DNA from: Pseudoalteromonas luteoviolacea S2607
Lineage (GTDB): Bacteria > Pseudomonadota > Gammaproteobacteria > Enterobacterales > Alteromonadaceae
DNA: 64,000 nucleotides
Assembly (NCBI RefSeq): GCF_001625575.1
Contig: NZ_AUXV01000019.1
Span: 62,001-126,000, forward strand
Reading direction: 5' to 3'
Below, piece after piece: positions 37,626 to 46,332 of this stretch. Both the position numbers and the translations under genes were made by a program. Numbering within the stretch: the stretch's first letter is position 1; every line of letters begins with the position of its first letter. The notes under the pieces are model-generated. The model did no database searches. It had not been told where the DNA came from and worked only from the letters and a program-made list of their open reading frames with translations.

Positions 37626-38042
37626 ATGAAATTGGTTAGATTGGTGTATTACAGTCAGGCTTCTCGGTCCATGAACTTGTCAGACTTACGCAATATTTTA
37701 GAGACCGCTCGCTCTAATAATAATGAATTAAAGGTTTGTGGCATGTTGTGTTTTGAAAACGAGTTTTTCTTGCAAGCGCTTGAAGGGGATAGAGAAACAG
37801 TGAATGAGTTGTATTTGGATATCGCGGATGATCCGCGACATGAAGGTGCGACCATACTAAGCTATGACGAAGTTGAACAACCAACTTTTGAGCTCTGGAA
37901 AATGGGGTATGCTGCTGGTTCCGAAGCGTTTTACGAGCTGCTGCGTAAAAATGGGCAAGTTGAGTTCGACCCAGAAGAGATGTCTAAAGAACAGGCTTTA
38001 TCGTTTTTGAAAGGTATGGCCGCGTGTCAAACAGAGGTTTAG
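37626..38042 (+). CDS. BLUF-domain blue-light receptor
   Basis: 138 residues. A BLUF domain fills residues 1-95 and all key positions of the AppA photocycle occur at the same spacing: Tyr8, Asn32, Gln50, Trp91 and Met93. The flavin-binding pattern LVRLVYYSQAS and FFLQALEG is clear. A short C-terminal helical region (about 97-135) follows, with no enzymatic output domain, so it must act through a partner protein. The divergent kinase at 35725 is the obvious candidate. AGGAGAG precedes the ATG and a strong terminator follows. Confidence 0.95.
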   Translation: MKLVRLVYYSQASRSMNLSDLRNILETARSNNNELKVCGMLCFENEFFLQALEGDRETVNELYLDIADDPRHEGATILSYDEVEQPTFELWKMGYAAGSEAFYELLRKNGQVEFDPEEMSKEQALSFLKGMAACQTEV

Positions 38043-38063
38043 ATACGTTTCACGCCATCGACA

Positions 38064-38086
38064 GCTTTAAGCATTAAAGCCTTTTT
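38064..38086 (+). terminator. Intrinsic terminator of the BLUF gene
   Basis: GCTTTAA pairs with TTAAAGC around GCA and is followed by CTTTTT, 22 bases after the stop. Confidence 0.85.
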
Positions 38087-38659
38087 AGACGTCAACAAGT
38101 TATGGATTGGTTTTTAAATCTTGCTGTAAAAACATGCTGCTTTTATTGAGGGGCAGGGGCTGATAAATATAGTGAGTTAGGCAGCCTACAGCCCTCAATG
38201 CCCTAGCAAAATTGCAGATTCCTGTTAAGCCTGTCTAGTTCATATCAGCGGCAATTTATATAATAAAAGCTTACCTCTCTTATATCTACCTATGCCTAGT
38301 TAGCGACGAGTAAGACTATGGCCATTTACGCTTGAAAATACACAAGATGCTTGATTCTCAATAGATGAGCGCAGTATTGTTTATTGGAAAGTTAAATGGA
38401 ATTTTAAATCACATTTTGTATATGTTTGAATGTGGTTTTATTTTTAATTAGATAATTAGTTGTTTATTATTTTAATTGCAATGTATAAATTTATTATTCT
38501 GAGTGATGTATTTTATATTTATTGAACTAGTTTGTTTTAAATTGAAATGTGCTAAACGGTAATAGATGAGCTACGCGGAGTTAGCGGTAAGAGATGTGTT
38601 GTGTCATAACAAACAGGGCTGCCATGAATCGCAAGAAAGTGTGAACACACTTAGAATGA
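38087..38659. other. Long intergenic region between the BLUF gene and the pilin gene
   Basis: About 570 A+T-rich bases without a credible gene. An imperfect direct repeat lies at 38556-38570 and 38583-38597 (CGGTAATAGATGAG and CGGTAAGAGATGTG). I see no other structure. Confidence 0.35.
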
Positions 38660-38687
38660 AAAAGAGCGAACTGTAATAGTTCGCTCT
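38660..38687 (-). terminator. Intrinsic terminator of the pilin gene
   Basis: AGAGCGAACT pairs with AGTTCGCTCT around 5 bases (38663-38687). On the minus strand it is followed by TTTTC. It ends the fimbrial transcript about 60 bases after the stop at 38746. Confidence 0.8.
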
Positions 38688-38745
38688 GATTTTACAGTTT
38701 AGGCAGTATAGATTAAGCCATAAACTCTGCTGCCTAAATGCTAAA

Positions 38746-39249
38746 TTAGTTAGGGCTTACAGTTACAGTGATTGTATCTGAGTAAGTACCTGCGTCATTT
38801 AGGCCGTTTGACTGCGGTGTAATTTTTAGTGAAGTTGCTTTTGTTTCACCTGCAGTACCAGTACCAGCAGCAGTTGCTTTAGAGTGCTTATATGCACCTG
38901 TTTGAAGGTCGATACCCGCTGTGTCACCAATGTTAAGTGTGTATGCGATTTTGCTGCCTTGAGCATTGTTTGCAACTAAGAAGCCGCCATTTGCTGAAGT
39001 ATACTCAGTTGTTGCATTTTCACCAGTGTTACACCAAACATCTAAAGTACCGATTTCTTGAGTTTGTTGAGAAGAGTCAAGCTTTAGGCCTGTAACACTG
39101 TTGTTACCGCTGCTTGTTTTACACATTGGTTGAATAGTACCTTCAAAAGTGAACTTTGCTTCAGTACCTGTTGTATCTAAAACCGCTGCTGCAGCGCCCA
39201 TTGAAGTGATTGCAGTTGCAGCTAGTAGTGATTTAAGTAGTGCGTTCAT
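38746..39249 (-). CDS. Major fimbrial subunit of the spore-coat-U type
   Basis: The ATG at 39249 has AAGGGGA 8 bases upstream, giving 167 residues. A signal peptide (1-20, ending MGAAAA) is followed by a single immunoglobulin-like pilin domain with two cysteines (about 43 and 73) and the C-terminal strand GTYSDTITVTVSPN, typical of spore coat protein U/CsuA/B pilins. Gly- and Thr-rich composition (KATAAGTGTAGET) is also typical. It is assembled by the chaperone and usher upstream, but is separated from them by 600 bases and seems to have its own promoter. Confidence 0.82.
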   Translation of the reverse strand: MNALLKSLLAATAITSMGAAAAVLDTTGTEAKFTFEGTIQPMCKTSSGNNSVTGLKLDSSQQTQEIGTLDVWCNTGENATTEYTSANGGFLVANNAQGSKIAYTLNIGDTAGIDLQTGAYKHSKATAAGTGTAGETKATSLKITPQSNGLNDAGTYSDTITVTVSPN

Positions 39250-39333
39250 GGCTTTTCCCCTTAACAAAACACAGAGTTGGTTTTTTATTTAGTTTTCATG
39301 GTTAGGTGTTATCACCTTAGTTGATATTTTAAA

Positions 39334-39350
39334 TGCACAGGGCGTGCCAA
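39334..39350 (-). promoter_or_regulatory. Sigma-54-type (-24/-12) promoter of the pilin gene
   Basis: The minus strand reads TTGGCACGCCCTGTGCA, with GG and GC exactly 10 bases apart; only one position of the TTGGCACG-N4-TTGCA consensus differs. Transcription would start near 39323, about 75 bases before the ATG. The leader can form an AGGTG/CACCT hairpin (39305-39318). Confidence 0.7.
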
Positions 39351-39520
39351 TAGTGAGAAAATATTTCGTCACATTTTGTTTTTTGTGAGTGAAGTTTTAA
39401 ATATCCATTTATTATCAATTGCTTATATTTTTAAAAATATTTATTTGATTTCAATGTTACTCTCCGAATTACTAATCGAGCTTGCTCAATGATGACATCA
39501 AAACTCGTACCACCTATTTT

Positions 39521-39750
39521 TTGACGCGGCAAAAGTCGCTGATAAGCGGCGATTTATTTTAAATGACGGCATTTTGACGCTGGTGGAGCGTGATGAGTGA
39601 ATTAATTATGATGCGCGTTAGTTTTATGACGCTATTCATCAAGTTACCGAGCAAAGTGGGCTTTTTTTGAGCCGGTTGACTGAAATGCACTCGTTTTGTC
39701 CGTTTTCTGACGTTAAGCATGCGTATTGTGTCAGTTGGTTTGATTGAAAT
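39521..39750 (+). pseudogene. Possible relic of an IS4-type transposase
   Basis: The plus strand reads DAAKVADKRRFILNDGILTL, then stops, then in the same frame FYDAIHQVTEQSGLFLSRL. The second block resembles the 'D.G....F..I....GYFI.R' region of IS4-family transposases. Several in-frame stops show it cannot be functional. No inverted repeats or target duplication were found. The identification is weak. Confidence 0.3.
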
Positions 39751-39848
39751 TGTGGTGTGTGCCAATAGATTGATAGGGAAGTGCCAAAACACCACTTCCC
39801 CATTCGTTTTACGTCATATATTTAGATGATGAAGAAATTGTAGTGTGG

Positions 39849-40715
39849 TTACCTTGGGTAAACGGTTAATGATAAATTATCCTGATAGGTGCCAGCTGGC
39901 ATAAGTTCGACATTGCCAAGCTGAAATTCAAATCCATACCACTTGTTTTTAACACCGGGATAAAAGTTATAACTGCGATGGAGCCTTCCGGATGATGAGA
40001 TTTGTGTATTATCAAATCGAATCGAGTAGTCAATGAGTGCTTGGGTGTTAGTTTCGTGTCGTAGCCCATTGTACTCAGAGTCTACGACTATATCGTATGA
40101 GCTGTTACTCAGTATTTTTATGCCCCAGTTAAACCGCATATTACTTTTAAGCTCGCCTAAATCAATGTGGTAATTACCATTGCTGCCAGATACCTTGCCT
40201 TTACTGGAGTTGGAAAGGGATATTGCAACTTGTGGTTCTGAGTAATAGGTTAAATCGAGATACTGCTCATCAATGATTTCATTGTTTTTGACGACAGACA
40301 CAATGACATGGCCAGTATATGCGCCAGCTGGGAATAGACTGTAGTGTCTTAATCTTACCCACATTTGCGTAGAACGGTCTTTAAGATCAGAACGCCAAAT
40401 GCCGTTTCTTACTTTTATCTTTTTGAATTGAGAGTCGTACAGCTTAGCATATTTGTCTTGTGTGGGTCCTGAAAACACCATTGAGTAGTAGTAGACATCT
40501 TCAACCCATATCTCGTCAGCACAGTCCAATAAACTGTCAGACACCTTTATTTTTATTGGTATATACACAGTTACACGGTTGTTATGCTCTTCGATTATTT
40601 CTGAAGGGTTGGAAGTGGCTAACATACTGCCATAGCAATCATTCCATCTTGCCATCGCTTTGGGTGCGGCCAGCAAAAAGCTTAAAATCAGCCAAGTATA
40701 GATCACGGATTTCAT
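39849..40715 (-). CDS. Fimbrial tip adhesin candidate
   Basis: 288 residues with a signal peptide (1-22, ending AMA). It appears to have two domains: an N-terminal beta domain (about 25-155, with a Cys pair near 27 and 64) and a C-terminal pilin-like domain (about 160-288) ending MPAGTYQDNLSLTVYPR, like spore-coat-U pilins. The two-domain layout and its place after the usher are those of tip adhesins such as CsuE. It overlaps the usher gene by 4 bases (ATGA), so the two are translationally coupled. The receptor-binding half matches nothing I recognise. Confidence 0.7.
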   Translation of the reverse strand: MKSVIYTWLILSFLLAAPKAMARWNDCYGSMLATSNPSEIIEEHNNRVTVYIPIKIKVSDSLLDCADEIWVEDVYYYSMVFSGPTQDKYAKLYDSQFKKIKVRNGIWRSDLKDRSTQMWVRLRHYSLFPAGAYTGHVIVSVVKNNEIIDEQYLDLTYYSEPQVAISLSNSSKGKVSGSNGNYHIDLGELKSNMRFNWGIKILSNSSYDIVVDSEYNGLRHETNTQALIDYSIRFDNTQISSSGRLHRSYNFYPGVKNKWYGFEFQLGNVELMPAGTYQDNLSLTVYPR

Positions 40716-43168
40716 TCGTTTTCGCCTCCTTCAGGCTGACTTTTGGTTAGTGTAAGTGCCCCGACTCTTATAAAGCGTTGTTCTTTATCAGAAATGCTAA
40801 ATTGTCCAGTCATACCATTAATTTCAACAACATAATCGCCGATACTGATCCCCTCGACCACAAATCGCCCTGTGCGGTTGGTAAATATTGGTACACTCAA
40901 TGATGCTAATTCATTGTCACTTGATACCTGAGTTTTTACAACACGCCCGCGTTTCATTGCAATAGGCATGCCCTTGTCGTCCAAAAGGTTACCGATGATA
41001 GTGTAAGAAAGCTCTGAACCTATTTGAATGTGGTGGCCTGTGCTGGCTCCACCGACGACGACATACATGCCTGGACCCCAGTCATAGCCAAGTGGTGCAT
41101 CAGGTACGTCAATGTTGAGTTGAGAGTTACTGTATCCAGTCCCCAATTCAATTAGGGCGCCAATTTCATCGCTTGGCTTAGTTTGCGCGCGACCTTGGCG
41201 GTCCACATTTACTAACACTTCGGCATCTTTCAAAGTTTTATGCTTAGTGATAACGGCAAAGGGGGTGGTTGTCGTGGCACCCATGCCTATATAGCCGTCG
41301 GCTACACCTAGGCTGGTAGAGAGGTTAATACTCGCACTGCTGTCAGCGTGCTGTTGTTTACGCGTATAATTAGTGGCGCTGACGTCTGCTCTGACAAACG
41401 CGCCGGTATAACTGGCTTCTAGTTGCTCCTGCCTAAAGTCACTACCTTGCTCTGCGCGTACCTCGTAACCGTAATCGTTGACAAAGTTATTGTTTGTTTT
41501 TGCATAGCTTGCACTGGCTACTTTATCTCGGCTGCTATACTGGGTGCGAGCGCGATTGCTGGTGTTTCTATCGTAATGATTCCAAGTAAAATTTAAGAAA
41601 AACTGGTTGTCAGAAACAATGCGGGCATCTTCACTGTCGTTGTGTGTAAAGCCTGCGCGGATCCTTATTTCATCATAGCGTAAATTAAGTTCAATGGACG
41701 CGTTATCAGTAACAAAGTTGTCGCTGTCTTTGACACGAGACGTACTGAAGTTGAAGTCTAAATTGTCATTAATAAAGTAGCTGTAATCCATAAATGCTCT
41801 GCTGCTACTTGAGATAGTGTCAAACTCCAGCCAAGGTGTGTTGGTGAAGTCGCTTCTTACTTCATAACCCAAACGCAAATTGGGTGAACCAAAATTGCCG
41901 TGCCCAAAAACACTATGTTCTGTTTCGATAGAATAGATATCACCGTATTGATTGCTGGCTTTACTTTTGGAGTAGCGGGCTGAAATATTACCAATAGGGC
42001 TATTTACAGTGGCAATCGCCCCCAACACATGACCACTTGGGTGTGTGACACCATTTACGCCCAATGTGAGTTTGTCAGTGACCCCATATTCATAATTACC
42101 AGAGACGAACAACTCATCGTCATATTCATACCGTCTTTGCTCCAAGGTCGAAAGCTTTCCCACTGCAAGTGAGTAGTCACTTAGTCCTTTTGCAAGTAAT
42201 CTCGCGTTGTAATGTGTTGTAAAATAAAACTCTTGGGTTTCACCATTGGCGTAAGTTGCAACTACTTGGATATTATTTACCCCTGATGTAAGTGGTAAAT
42301 CACTCAGGTCATAGCGCCCTGCTTTCAACCTGATCCGTGAAATTAGGAAGTCATTAATGTAAATCTCAAGGTTCGCTGCCCGGGGTAAAACAAACTGTTG
42401 GCTGTTACTTGGCGTGATCCTGCGCTGTGGCTGAAGTCTTGAATAGGCTTTTTCGAAGCTAATACCTGCAAGCTGTGCACCTGCAAGGTGCCCAGAACTA
42501 TTAATCTGTGTGTCCCCAAGCGTAATACGCAGTGGCTTGTCTGGTCTGTCATAAAACAGGGCGATGTCCCCGCGATATACATCACTGTCTTGTGTGTTGC
42601 CGTTTTCCCAAAAAAGCGCCCCTCGCATGTTTACGCCATCGCCACCACCTAGATTCGCATTCATTAACCACTCTAACTGAGATTTATGGTCATGGCTGTT
42701 GTTGCTTCGTTCGTGGTTTAAATTAAAGTTGTTGAGCATGGCCCAACTTGCTTCATCTTTTGGTTTATCAAAGTGTTTTTGTCTGCCATAGGTGAGACTG
42801 TCAGTGGCCATTGCCGCTTCGGTCAAAGTCATATCAATGGTTAAATCTTGCGGCTGCATCTTAAGTTCGATGCCTTTGGCTGCAAACTCTTCAAGTGTAA
42901 TAGGGGTGTCACCTTTGCGAGTCAGCCAATCATTTACACTGTCACTGAGTACAGATTGTAAACTGCTTTTAAATTCAACAGCAGTGATTGAAGCTAATTC
43001 AAAGCCATTTGTGGCGGCAGAAACTTGCCCCACCTCGGCAGAATTTAGCCGCACCGGAAAGTCCATATCGAATGTAGCGGCAATGGATGTACAGGCCCAA
43101 AACAAAAGTAGTGAGAAAATGACACACTTATACTGAGCAGGCCGAGTATATAAGCCCGTTTTTAACAT
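40712..43168 (-). CDS. Fimbrial outer-membrane usher
   Basis: 818 residues with a signal peptide (about 10-31). The N-terminal periplasmic domain starts MDFPVRLNSAEVGQV. The 24-strand barrel follows, with a plug insert near LEIYINDFLISRIRLKAG and long beta repeats. C-terminal domains contain GRVVKTQV and the carboxypeptidase-regulatory-like segment FVVEGISIGDYVVEI. The N-terminus differs from the FimD/PapC consensus and is closer to ushers of the archaic or class 5 type. It exports and assembles the subunits encoded next to it. It begins 8 bases after the chaperone gene. Confidence 0.87.
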   Translation of the reverse strand: MLKTGLYTRPAQYKCVIFSLLLFWACTSIAATFDMDFPVRLNSAEVGQVSAATNGFELASITAVEFKSSLQSVLSDSVNDWLTRKGDTPITLEEFAAKGIELKMQPQDLTIDMTLTEAAMATDSLTYGRQKHFDKPKDEASWAMLNNFNLNHERSNNSHDHKSQLEWLMNANLGGGDGVNMRGALFWENGNTQDSDVYRGDIALFYDRPDKPLRITLGDTQINSSGHLAGAQLAGISFEKAYSRLQPQRRITPSNSQQFVLPRAANLEIYINDFLISRIRLKAGRYDLSDLPLTSGVNNIQVVATYANGETQEFYFTTHYNARLLAKGLSDYSLAVGKLSTLEQRRYEYDDELFVSGNYEYGVTDKLTLGVNGVTHPSGHVLGAIATVNSPIGNISARYSKSKASNQYGDIYSIETEHSVFGHGNFGSPNLRLGYEVRSDFTNTPWLEFDTISSSSRAFMDYSYFINDNLDFNFSTSRVKDSDNFVTDNASIELNLRYDEIRIRAGFTHNDSEDARIVSDNQFFLNFTWNHYDRNTSNRARTQYSSRDKVASASYAKTNNNFVNDYGYEVRAEQGSDFRQEQLEASYTGAFVRADVSATNYTRKQQHADSSASINLSTSLGVADGYIGMGATTTTPFAVITKHKTLKDAEVLVNVDRQGRAQTKPSDEIGALIELGTGYSNSQLNIDVPDAPLGYDWGPGMYVVVGGASTGHHIQIGSELSYTIIGNLLDDKGMPIAMKRGRVVKTQVSSDNELASLSVPIFTNRTGRFVVEGISIGDYVVEINGMTGQFSISDKEQRFIRVGALTLTKSQPEGGENE

Positions 43169-43176
43169 GCGTTGTC

Positions 43177-43872
43177 TTACTTTTTGTCAAACAAGTTGAT
43201 AAGCGCCGCGCTGGGTGTTGGCTTGTCTTCTAACAAAGATTTGATGTCAAGCTCCACTTTATGCCCTGGCATAACGAAGCGACCCGGTGTTACTGACTGA
43301 AACTGAGCCCAGCTCACTTTAGTTTTGCCGTTGTGAAAGTGGTAATCAAAATTGGAGAGGTCCAATACACGCTCGCCTTCGTTACTTATAGTCAGCATAC
43401 AAGAGTCTATTTTTTCACAGTTTATCGTACTTTTTTGTTGAGCCTTGATACCTTCAGGGCTAACAAACACTAAAGTCGCGAAATTAAACACCATTTTTAC
43501 ACCCGACTTTTCATCTTCGTTTGGTAATGGCAGCTGCTTGAAAACAATACGGTATGAAGTTGTTTCTTTAAGCTCCGGTGATCCCAAGTATTTGGCGCGA
43601 AATACTTGGTAGCTTTTAGCTGGTACTTCTACTTGAGGGGGTAGAACGATAAAGTCATCTTCCGCAGGAACTAATACTTCTGTTTGGTTTTCATCAAAAG
43701 TACGCTTAAATACTTCGATTTCAATTGGCAATGCGCTGTCACTGGGGTTTTGTAGGCGATAAGTGACAAGTGAGTTCTTTCCATGCGACGCAAGGTCAAC
43801 AATCATTGGTTGAACTTGGTAGGCCATCGCAGGGGTCGACAACCACAAAAGTAATAACAACAGTTTACGCAT
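43177..43872 (-). CDS. Periplasmic fimbrial chaperone
   Basis: The ATG at 43872 has TTGGA upstream; an earlier in-frame TTG would spoil the signal peptide. 231 residues: signal peptide (1-18, ending AMA), then two immunoglobulin-like domains. The subunit-binding strand with alternating hydrophobics lies at about 85-115 (SYQVFRAKYL, TTSYRIVFKQLPL), and a cysteine pair (about 148 and 154) is in the second domain. It is the first gene of the chaperone-usher-adhesin operon. Confidence 0.87.
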   Translation of the reverse strand: MRKLLLLLLWLSTPAMAYQVQPMIVDLASHGKNSLVTYRLQNPSDSALPIEIEVFKRTFDENQTEVLVPAEDDFIVLPPQVEVPAKSYQVFRAKYLGSPELKETTSYRIVFKQLPLPNEDEKSGVKMVFNFATLVFVSPEGIKAQQKSTINCEKIDSCMLTISNEGERVLDLSNFDYHFHNGKTKVSWAQFQSVTPGRFVMPGHKVELDIKSLLEDKPTPSAALINLFDKK

Positions 43873-45085
43873 CTGAATTCCAATTAAGAAACGGGACAAA
43901 ATTTTGCTATACGATACCCTGCTTGTCTGTTAATACAAGGGTAAATTTTGATTGAACAGTTATATTAGGTGTTTGAGTAAGATTTATCGGCGTAAGTGAG
44001 GTTTTCAACGCCTAATGCCAGTTAAACTTTGCGCTTGGTTGCATATCGATTTCGACTTGTCTATTTGGTCTATTGTGGCGCGATAGATGTACTCACTATT
44101 CTTTGCGTTGTGCTTGGTCGTTGCAATTTGGTTGTATCTTATGAGTGAAAAGCGCAGCGGGATATCGAAATACCCCCATGTATAGTGACAAATGACTTTA
44201 TTCAAGCGTTTATCGAAAGCGACCCAACAGGCATCATGTAACAATGTTTTATATTTGGTCGTTGCCAAGACGCCTCGCGATCAGACAGCCATACTCCGGT
44301 GTTAGCTTAGTGAATTATAGAATCACTGCCGCGATTTTGAAGGCGATGTAGAGTAGGTGCTTGCCAACAGCCATATAAAGGTATTGGGCTTACATCAAGG
44401 TGAGCTTGTTCAATTGGCAAAATACAATATGACTAAGTTTACTAAGGAGCAAGATTCACAGCACTTCTCATTTCATCATCAAGCGTGTGGTTTTGTTTCT
44501 ACCATTGGTGCATATGAGTTGTCAGTTATTCTTTATGAAGAACATATAGAAGAACCCCCTCGGGTGGGAAACCGCATGTTTATGCTCCAATCACCACTGT
44601 CTTTATTTTCACAGGTGAACCATTCCAAGTAGCAATGGATAAAGCAAAATGTCCTGAACAGGGTTTATATACTCAAAGTGAAAATAATCTCACAATCAAA
44701 AGGCAGCTGGTTTGATTACTAAAATGCAATATACCTCGCTCTCTATTTATAAATCATATATTTGGTTTTAATCTTTTATTGTTATGTCTTCATTATTTAA
44801 ATAGTAATGTGTGTTGTATATTATTAAATAAATATGGTGAACTTGATTTTTTATCCGCTCTGTGGTGAAAAAATATTTAAATGTGGTGATTTTTTCTAGA
44901 ACTTGACTATCCTTACGGGCTGTAATGCAGCGGTCAGGTTATGCCCTGCCAACTGCATACAAAGGTGTGTTTAGGTATGTGTTTATGAGAGTAGAATCTT
45001 CATATTATCTCTGCACACCTATATTAAAATGCTTACCATCAAGGCCAATGCAGCACTGAGCGTGTGGACTGGCTCTTGAAACGGG
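43873..45085. other. 1.2-kb region without intact genes
   Basis: It contains the promoter region of the chaperone operon (near 43900) and decayed coding traces. A hairpin with arms ATGCAG/CTGCAT (44925-44930 with 44953-44958) and an inner CAGG/CCTG stem is present. The motif TGCCAAC..GC.ATA.AAAGGT occurs twice (near 44361 and 44947). An intact gene or known element is not visible. Confidence 0.4.
44357..44715 (+). pseudogene. Possible frameshifted relic gene
   Basis: A frame from a GTG at 44357 is protein-like up to about 44560 (GAYELSVILYEEHIEEPP). A second frame takes over at a CCCCC run near 44555 and continues with HVYAPITTVFIFTGEPFQVA to a stop at 44713. One inserted or lost base would join them into a protein of about 120 residues. 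I do not recognise it. This may also be chance. Confidence 0.3.
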
Positions 45086-46324
45086 CTACGCTTTGCAGTA
45101 TTCGGCTCCCACATATTGCCAACTGTTTAGTCCTTTTTGGATGTGTAAAGCTGCGGACTGCACTGACTTACCGCCAAATACTTGCTTGATAGCCTCCGTG
45201 ACAAGTTGCTGGTAGCCTGGTTTTCCTTGGTTTAATGATGAAGCGGTGAATAAACTTGCGCTGTAGCTATGCTCATTAAGTAGTCGTGCTTGTTTTCTCA
45301 CGTGTTCGCTGCTGATCTGAACATGCCCACCATATGCGGGTACTTCGTTTAAAGTATTGGCAAATAAAGTTGCAAAGGCTTGTGTGGTTGTAAAGTTCAG
45401 TACTTTTTGTGCAAGTGCGTGATGTTGGCCAAGTGCATTCGCTTGATAGGTGCCATCTGCAAACCCATAAAACTTACCACTTGCCCCTGGAATTGGCCAA
45501 AACTCCACTTGATAGTCTTTGTCTACTTGATAAAACACGGAGTTTGGACCTGCTCGCCAGCCACCATCTAGTGCTAGCGCCGCATTACCCAGTGCCTTAC
45601 TTGTGCCCATACCATGGTAATCTTGCTGCAGTATATCTTGATTGATAAAGCCTTTATTGTGCCACTCTTTTAGGGTTTGCAGTACAGTGATAAATTCGTT
45701 AGAAGTAAAGCACATTTCACCTTGGATAAGTGCCTCGGCATTCGAAGCTTCAAGTAATCCCGCGGCCATTACCTCAGCAACAACCTGCGACAAATACCAT
45801 TGGTCGCTTGCCATTTGTAGCGGTGTAATACCTTTACTGCGCAGTTGTGCGAATAAGTTTTCTAACTGTGAGAGAGTGCGAGGCTGAGTTGCTAAGCCAT
45901 GTTTTACTAAGAGCTTTTGGTTGACCAATAGCCCTTCAAGTTGCATTGCAAAAGGTACTCCGTAAATTTTACCGTCGGCGCCAGTAGCAGCAGGTAAGGC
46001 ATTGTTATTAATAGTGGACAGCGACTCTATTTGTGGGGCAATTAGTCCTCGTTCAACAAGAGGTGCAAGTGCCGCTGGGCCCGGCGACCATTGAAATAGG
46101 TCGACGCGCTGATTCTGTATCGCTAACTGTATATGTGCTTGGTAGGTATCAAAGTCTATGACTTTTACGTTAACCTTAATGCCTTCAATCAGGTTTTGCT
46201 GGTTGACCTTTTCCCACAATAGTTGCTCCTGTTGCCGCCATGTGTACAGGTCAAGCTGCTGCTGAGCAAAGCTAAAGCTTGGCCAAAGCAGCACAGCAAT
46301 TAGGGGAAATAAATACTTTAACAT
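45086..46324 (-). CDS. Sugar-type ABC solute-binding protein (family 1) linked to a chemoreceptor
   Basis: 412 residues. Signal peptide (1-20, ending FSFA) then a two-lobed family 1 binding protein: LDLYTWRQQEQLLWEKV, VDLFQWSPGPAALAPLVERG, GKIYGVPFAMQLEGLLVNQ and LALDGGWRAG are typical of maltose-/oligosaccharide-binding proteins. No permease or ATPase gene is nearby. It sits 8 bases after the chemotaxis receptor gene in one operon, so it probably presents a sugar to that receptor rather than to a transporter. Confidence 0.87.
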   Translation of the reverse strand: MLKYLFPLIAVLLWPSFSFAQQQLDLYTWRQQEQLLWEKVNQQNLIEGIKVNVKVIDFDTYQAHIQLAIQNQRVDLFQWSPGPAALAPLVERGLIAPQIESLSTINNNALPAATGADGKIYGVPFAMQLEGLLVNQKLLVKHGLATQPRTLSQLENLFAQLRSKGITPLQMASDQWYLSQVVAEVMAAGLLEASNAEALIQGEMCFTSNEFITVLQTLKEWHNKGFINQDILQQDYHGMGTSKALGNAALALDGGWRAGPNSVFYQVDKDYQVEFWPIPGASGKFYGFADGTYQANALGQHHALAQKVLNFTTTQAFATLFANTLNEVPAYGGHVQISSEHVRKQARLLNEHSYSASLFTASSLNQGKPGYQQLVTEAIKQVFGGKSVQSAALHIQKGLNSWQYVGAEYCKA

Positions 46325-46332
46325 AACAACCT

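Larger units (their letters stand above)
39250..39848. other. Gap between pilin and adhesin genes
   Basis: About 600 bases. It holds the pilin promoter near 39340 and, further upstream, a stretch with traces of transposase coding (listed separately). No intact gene was found. Confidence 0.4.

Noticed and set aside
39559..39795. 78-residue minus-strand frame between pilin and adhesin genes
   Set aside because: It is rich in Lys/Thr/Ile without motif or signal peptide, and lies opposite the possible transposase relic.
44005..44268. 87-residue minus-strand frame starting at TTG
   Set aside because: No ribosome site, weak start and no recognisable fold pattern; probably chance.
44920..44985. 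Hairpin resembling an integron attC site
   Set aside because: The nested arms are suggestive, but no RYYYAAC/GTTRRRY core pair could be found, and no integrase or cassette array is present.
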